NCBI GenBank assembly: GCA_902802945.1
Contig: CADCOC010000065.1
Location: 1-43,760 of the forward strand
Direction: 5' to 3'
Source: an uncultured bacterium
GTDB taxonomy: Bacteria; Verrucomicrobiota; Kiritimatiellia; RFP12; UBA1067
Length of the DNA: 43,760 bases
The position numbers and the translations under genes were made by a program. This document shows positions 42,140-43,760 of the stretch, one piece after another. The notes under the pieces were generated by a model that was not told the origin of the DNA, made no database searches, and worked only from the letters and a program-made list of their open reading frames with translations. The stretch's first letter is position 1. Each line of letters begins with the position of its first letter.

Positions 42140-42863
42140 CATTCTGGTGGCAGAAGACTATCCCGCCACGCGGAGCGCGCTGCGCACGCTGTTGAAGTCT
42201 GCGGGGCATACAGTGCGCTTCGCCGTCAACGGAGAGGAGGCGCTTGCGCAGGTGGCACAGAAGCGTCCAGATCTGTTGCTCCTAGATGTGATGATGCCGA
42301 AGAAAAGCGGGTACGAGGTATTGAGCGAGATCCGGCGCACGGATACCGCGTTGCCTGTGATTCTCCTAACGGCGAAGGGCGAGAAGTCCGATGTGATTCT
42401 GGGTCTTGGCTTGGGGTCCGACGACTATGTGAAAAAGCCCTTTGACAACGATGAGCTGCTTGCGCGCGTAGCGGCGGCACTCCGTCGGGCGGAGGTGTCC
42501 GCTCCGCCGGCCGTACCGACCGCACCCGCCGCAGTTCCTGATACCACTATGCTCGAGATGGGCGACTTCACGTTCGCGTCCTTCCGCGTGGAGGCGAAAC
42601 GCCTCAAACTCGTCGACGCGCGCGGGCGCGTGAAGGATTTGTTCATCAACGAGTACAAGATACTCCACTATCTCGCGCGCCATCCAGGTGAGGCGGTGAG
42701 CCGCGACGATCTGCTGAAGGTGCTGTGGGAGGACGAGACGTATTTCGGCACTACGCACTCCATCGACCAGGCGATCTGTCGTCTTCGCGCGAAGCTCGGT
42801 CCGGCGGGCGCGTGCATCGAAACCGTCTACCGCGCGGGCTATCGCTACGTCCCTCCGAAATAG
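42132..42863 (+). CDS. OmpR/PhoB-family response regulator
   Basis: 243 aa. Receiver domain 1-120: acidic pair near Glu8-Asp9, phosphoacceptor Asp52 in LLLLDVMMPKKSG, Thr in VILLTAKGE, and Lys in DDYVKKPFDNDELL. An Ala/Pro linker (about 124-140) leads to a winged-helix DNA-binding domain ending SIDQAICRLRAKLGPAGACI and then ETVYRAGYRYVPPK. This is the partner of the overlapping kinase. The targets are unknown; no obvious repeated operator is seen nearby. Confidence 0.94.
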   Translation: MADILVAEDYPATRSALRTLLKSAGHTVRFAVNGEEALAQVAQKRPDLLLLDVMMPKKSGYEVLSEIRRTDTALPVILLTAKGEKSDVILGLGLGSDDYVKKPFDNDELLARVAAALRRAEVSAPPAVPTAPAAVPDTTMLEMGDFTFASFRVEAKRLKLVDARGRVKDLFINEYKILHYLARHPGEAVSRDDLLKVLWEDETYFGTTHSIDQAICRLRAKLGPAGACIETVYRAGYRYVPPK

Positions 42864-42893
42864 GATCATTTTCTGGGGCGGCGACCATATATG

Positions 42894-43760
42894 TTAACGC
42901 CCTGGCGATGTGAGCTTTGAACGAGCCTCTTCCAAGAGTAGCTCTACTTCAAGGTTCATTGGATCAATGATCATAACCGCTTCTGCTGCTTGAATACAGC
43001 CATTCCAGTCTCCTGTGGCATGGCATGATTTTACTCGAGAGACCAACCACTTTAGACGTTTGGATGATTGTTGCTGTAACGCTATGTGAAGACTGCCCTT
43101 GGCGCGTTGCAGAAAATTGAGCGTCATCTGGAATTGCCCAGCCTTAAATGTTTCTTTCGCCTCGGTTAATAATTTCTCGCCCTCGTCTAGGAAAGGATTT
43201 ATGAAACCCAACTCTTTAAGACCTCGGCACTTTGGTAAGATACTCCTTTCGATTTCCTGAAATAAATTTTTCGCGTCCATTCTATATTGACTATTCGCAT
43301 TGTCTTCCAGCCACTTTAGTTCGTTGAGCATGTCATTAATAGTTTGACTCATAGCTCTGAGAAGATGGTCGGCCTCATCGGCGTTTTGCGGCATGGTACA
43401 GTTGACAATGTCATTAAATTTGGTATCGAATCTATTAAGATGATTCTCAAGCCCAGTTGTGTCATCGCGAAAAGGCTGGGATTTTTCATAAGATTTACGA
43501 GCGATTTTCTTGAGATCGTTGATGCCTCTTATGCTAACATCAAGGCGTCGTAATTGTTCTTGTCTGTTTCCCTCTTTCTGTGCTTCCTCGGCCTCTTTTA
43601 GAAGTCTCTTGATTTTTGGGTCTTGCTCTACCTTTGGCGGTACAGGTTTCGGCGCGGGCTTGGGGGGCAGCTGGACGACCGGCGGAGCGGGTTTCGGCGC
43701 GGGCTTGGGGGGCTGCTGGACGACCGGCAGCGCGGGTTTCGGCGTAGGCTTGGGGGGCAG
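42894..43760 (-). CDS. Proline-rich, TPR-like protein (5' end beyond the window)
   Basis: On the minus strand the frame is open from the right edge to TGA-type stop at 42894-42896; about 288 residues are visible, so the ATG at 43394 is internal. The visible N-terminal part is three near-identical 15-residue repeats (LPPKPAPKPAPPVVQ type). It is followed by a charged helical stretch (KIKRLLKEAEEAQKEGNRQE) and helical pairs such as GEKLLTEAKETFKAGQFQ and DWNGCIQAAEAVMIIDP that look like degenerate tetratricopeptide repeats. I do not recognise a family; a scaffold or envelope-linked protein is plausible given the extended Pro/Lys stretch. Base composition from 42900 to 43600 is clearly more AT-rich than the rest of the window, suggesting different ancestry. 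Confidence 0.7.
   Translation of the reverse strand: MPPKPTPKPALPVVQQPPKPAPKPAPPVVQLPPKPAPKPVPPKVEQDPKIKRLLKEAEEAQKEGNRQEQLRRLDVSIRGINDLKKIARKSYEKSQPFRDDTTGLENHLNRFDTKFNDIVNCTMPQNADEADHLLRAMSQTINDMLNELKWLEDNANSQYRMDAKNLFQEIERSILPKCRGLKELGFINPFLDEGEKLLTEAKETFKAGQFQMTLNFLQRAKGSLHIALQQQSSKRLKWLVSRVKSCHATGDWNGCIQAAEAVMIIDPMNLEVELLLEEARSKLTSPGR
43635..43760 (-). repeat. 45-bp tandem repeat coding a Pro/Lys spacer
   Basis: Unit of 45 bp (begins GGTTTCGGCGCGGGCTTGGG on the plus strand) repeated almost three times and cut by the window edge. It encodes the 15-residue PPKPAPKPAPPVVQ-type unit of the partial protein. Confidence 0.85.

Noticed and set aside
43635..43760. Tandem 45-bp units as a CRISPR or iteron array
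   Set aside because: They are an uninterrupted coding repeat in the frame of the minus-strand protein, with no spacers.

Overview
The window is one contiguous, gene-dense piece of a high-GC Gram-negative bacterial chromosome. Secreted proteins with signal peptides, passenger-type beta-strand repeats, many plant-glycan enzymes (GH127-like, GH106-like, pectate-lyase-like beta-helices), an HzsA-related cytochrome and short palindromes embedded in coding frames together suggest a PVC-group bacterium. A gut or rumen Kiritimatiellota/Lentisphaerota-type genome is my best guess. This is inferred from gene content and style only; there is no rRNA or tRNA in the window.

Layout. 1-6.4 kb: a truncated DprA-like tail, a minus-strand transglutaminase-like protein, aroE, an internally deleted nagB, a GGQ release-factor-like protein, and a tightly overlapping trio (DJ-1 family protein, duplicated SurA-N-like protein, diheme cytochrome c peroxidase-like protein). 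6.4-12.5 kb: an orphan family-5 solute-binding protein, a GH127-like arabinofuranosidase, a REP-associated tyrosine transposase (RAYT) with REP clusters on both sides, and nadD. 12.5-28.2 kb: two giant modular secreted proteins (1481 and 2715 aa) that share promoter, leader, signal peptide, C-terminal module and 3' flank, with a GH106-like rhamnosidase gene between them. The second giant carries LamG-like and SGNH-esterase modules. 28.2-37 kb: an AAA-ATPase/PD-(D/E)XK protein, two secreted right-handed beta-helix proteins, and an HzsA-related c-type cytochrome. 37-43.8 kb: mfd with a frameshift before its last domain, a HigB/HigA-like toxin-antitoxin pair, a histidine kinase/response regulator pair, and an AT-richer TPR-like proline-rich protein running off the right edge.

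How it fits together. The 6.4-37 kb stretch reads as an island for capturing and degrading pectin-type plant polysaccharides. Arabinose-, rhamnose- and polygalacturonate-directed folds occur beside an esterase fused into a giant surface or secreted protein and a periplasmic oligomer-binding protein. The rest is housekeeping (shikimate pathway, NAD synthesis, transcription-coupled repair) plus defence or selfish modules.

Three cross-cutting signals stand out. (1) At least three palindromic repeat families occur, several copies lying in frame inside genes. (2) An extended -10 motif (TGn then TATAAT or TATACT) lies only 6-9 nt before the start codon of several genes, implying leaderless mRNAs. 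(3) nagB and mfd each carry a compact internal deletion that shifts the frame identically, both at a CGTAGC junction.
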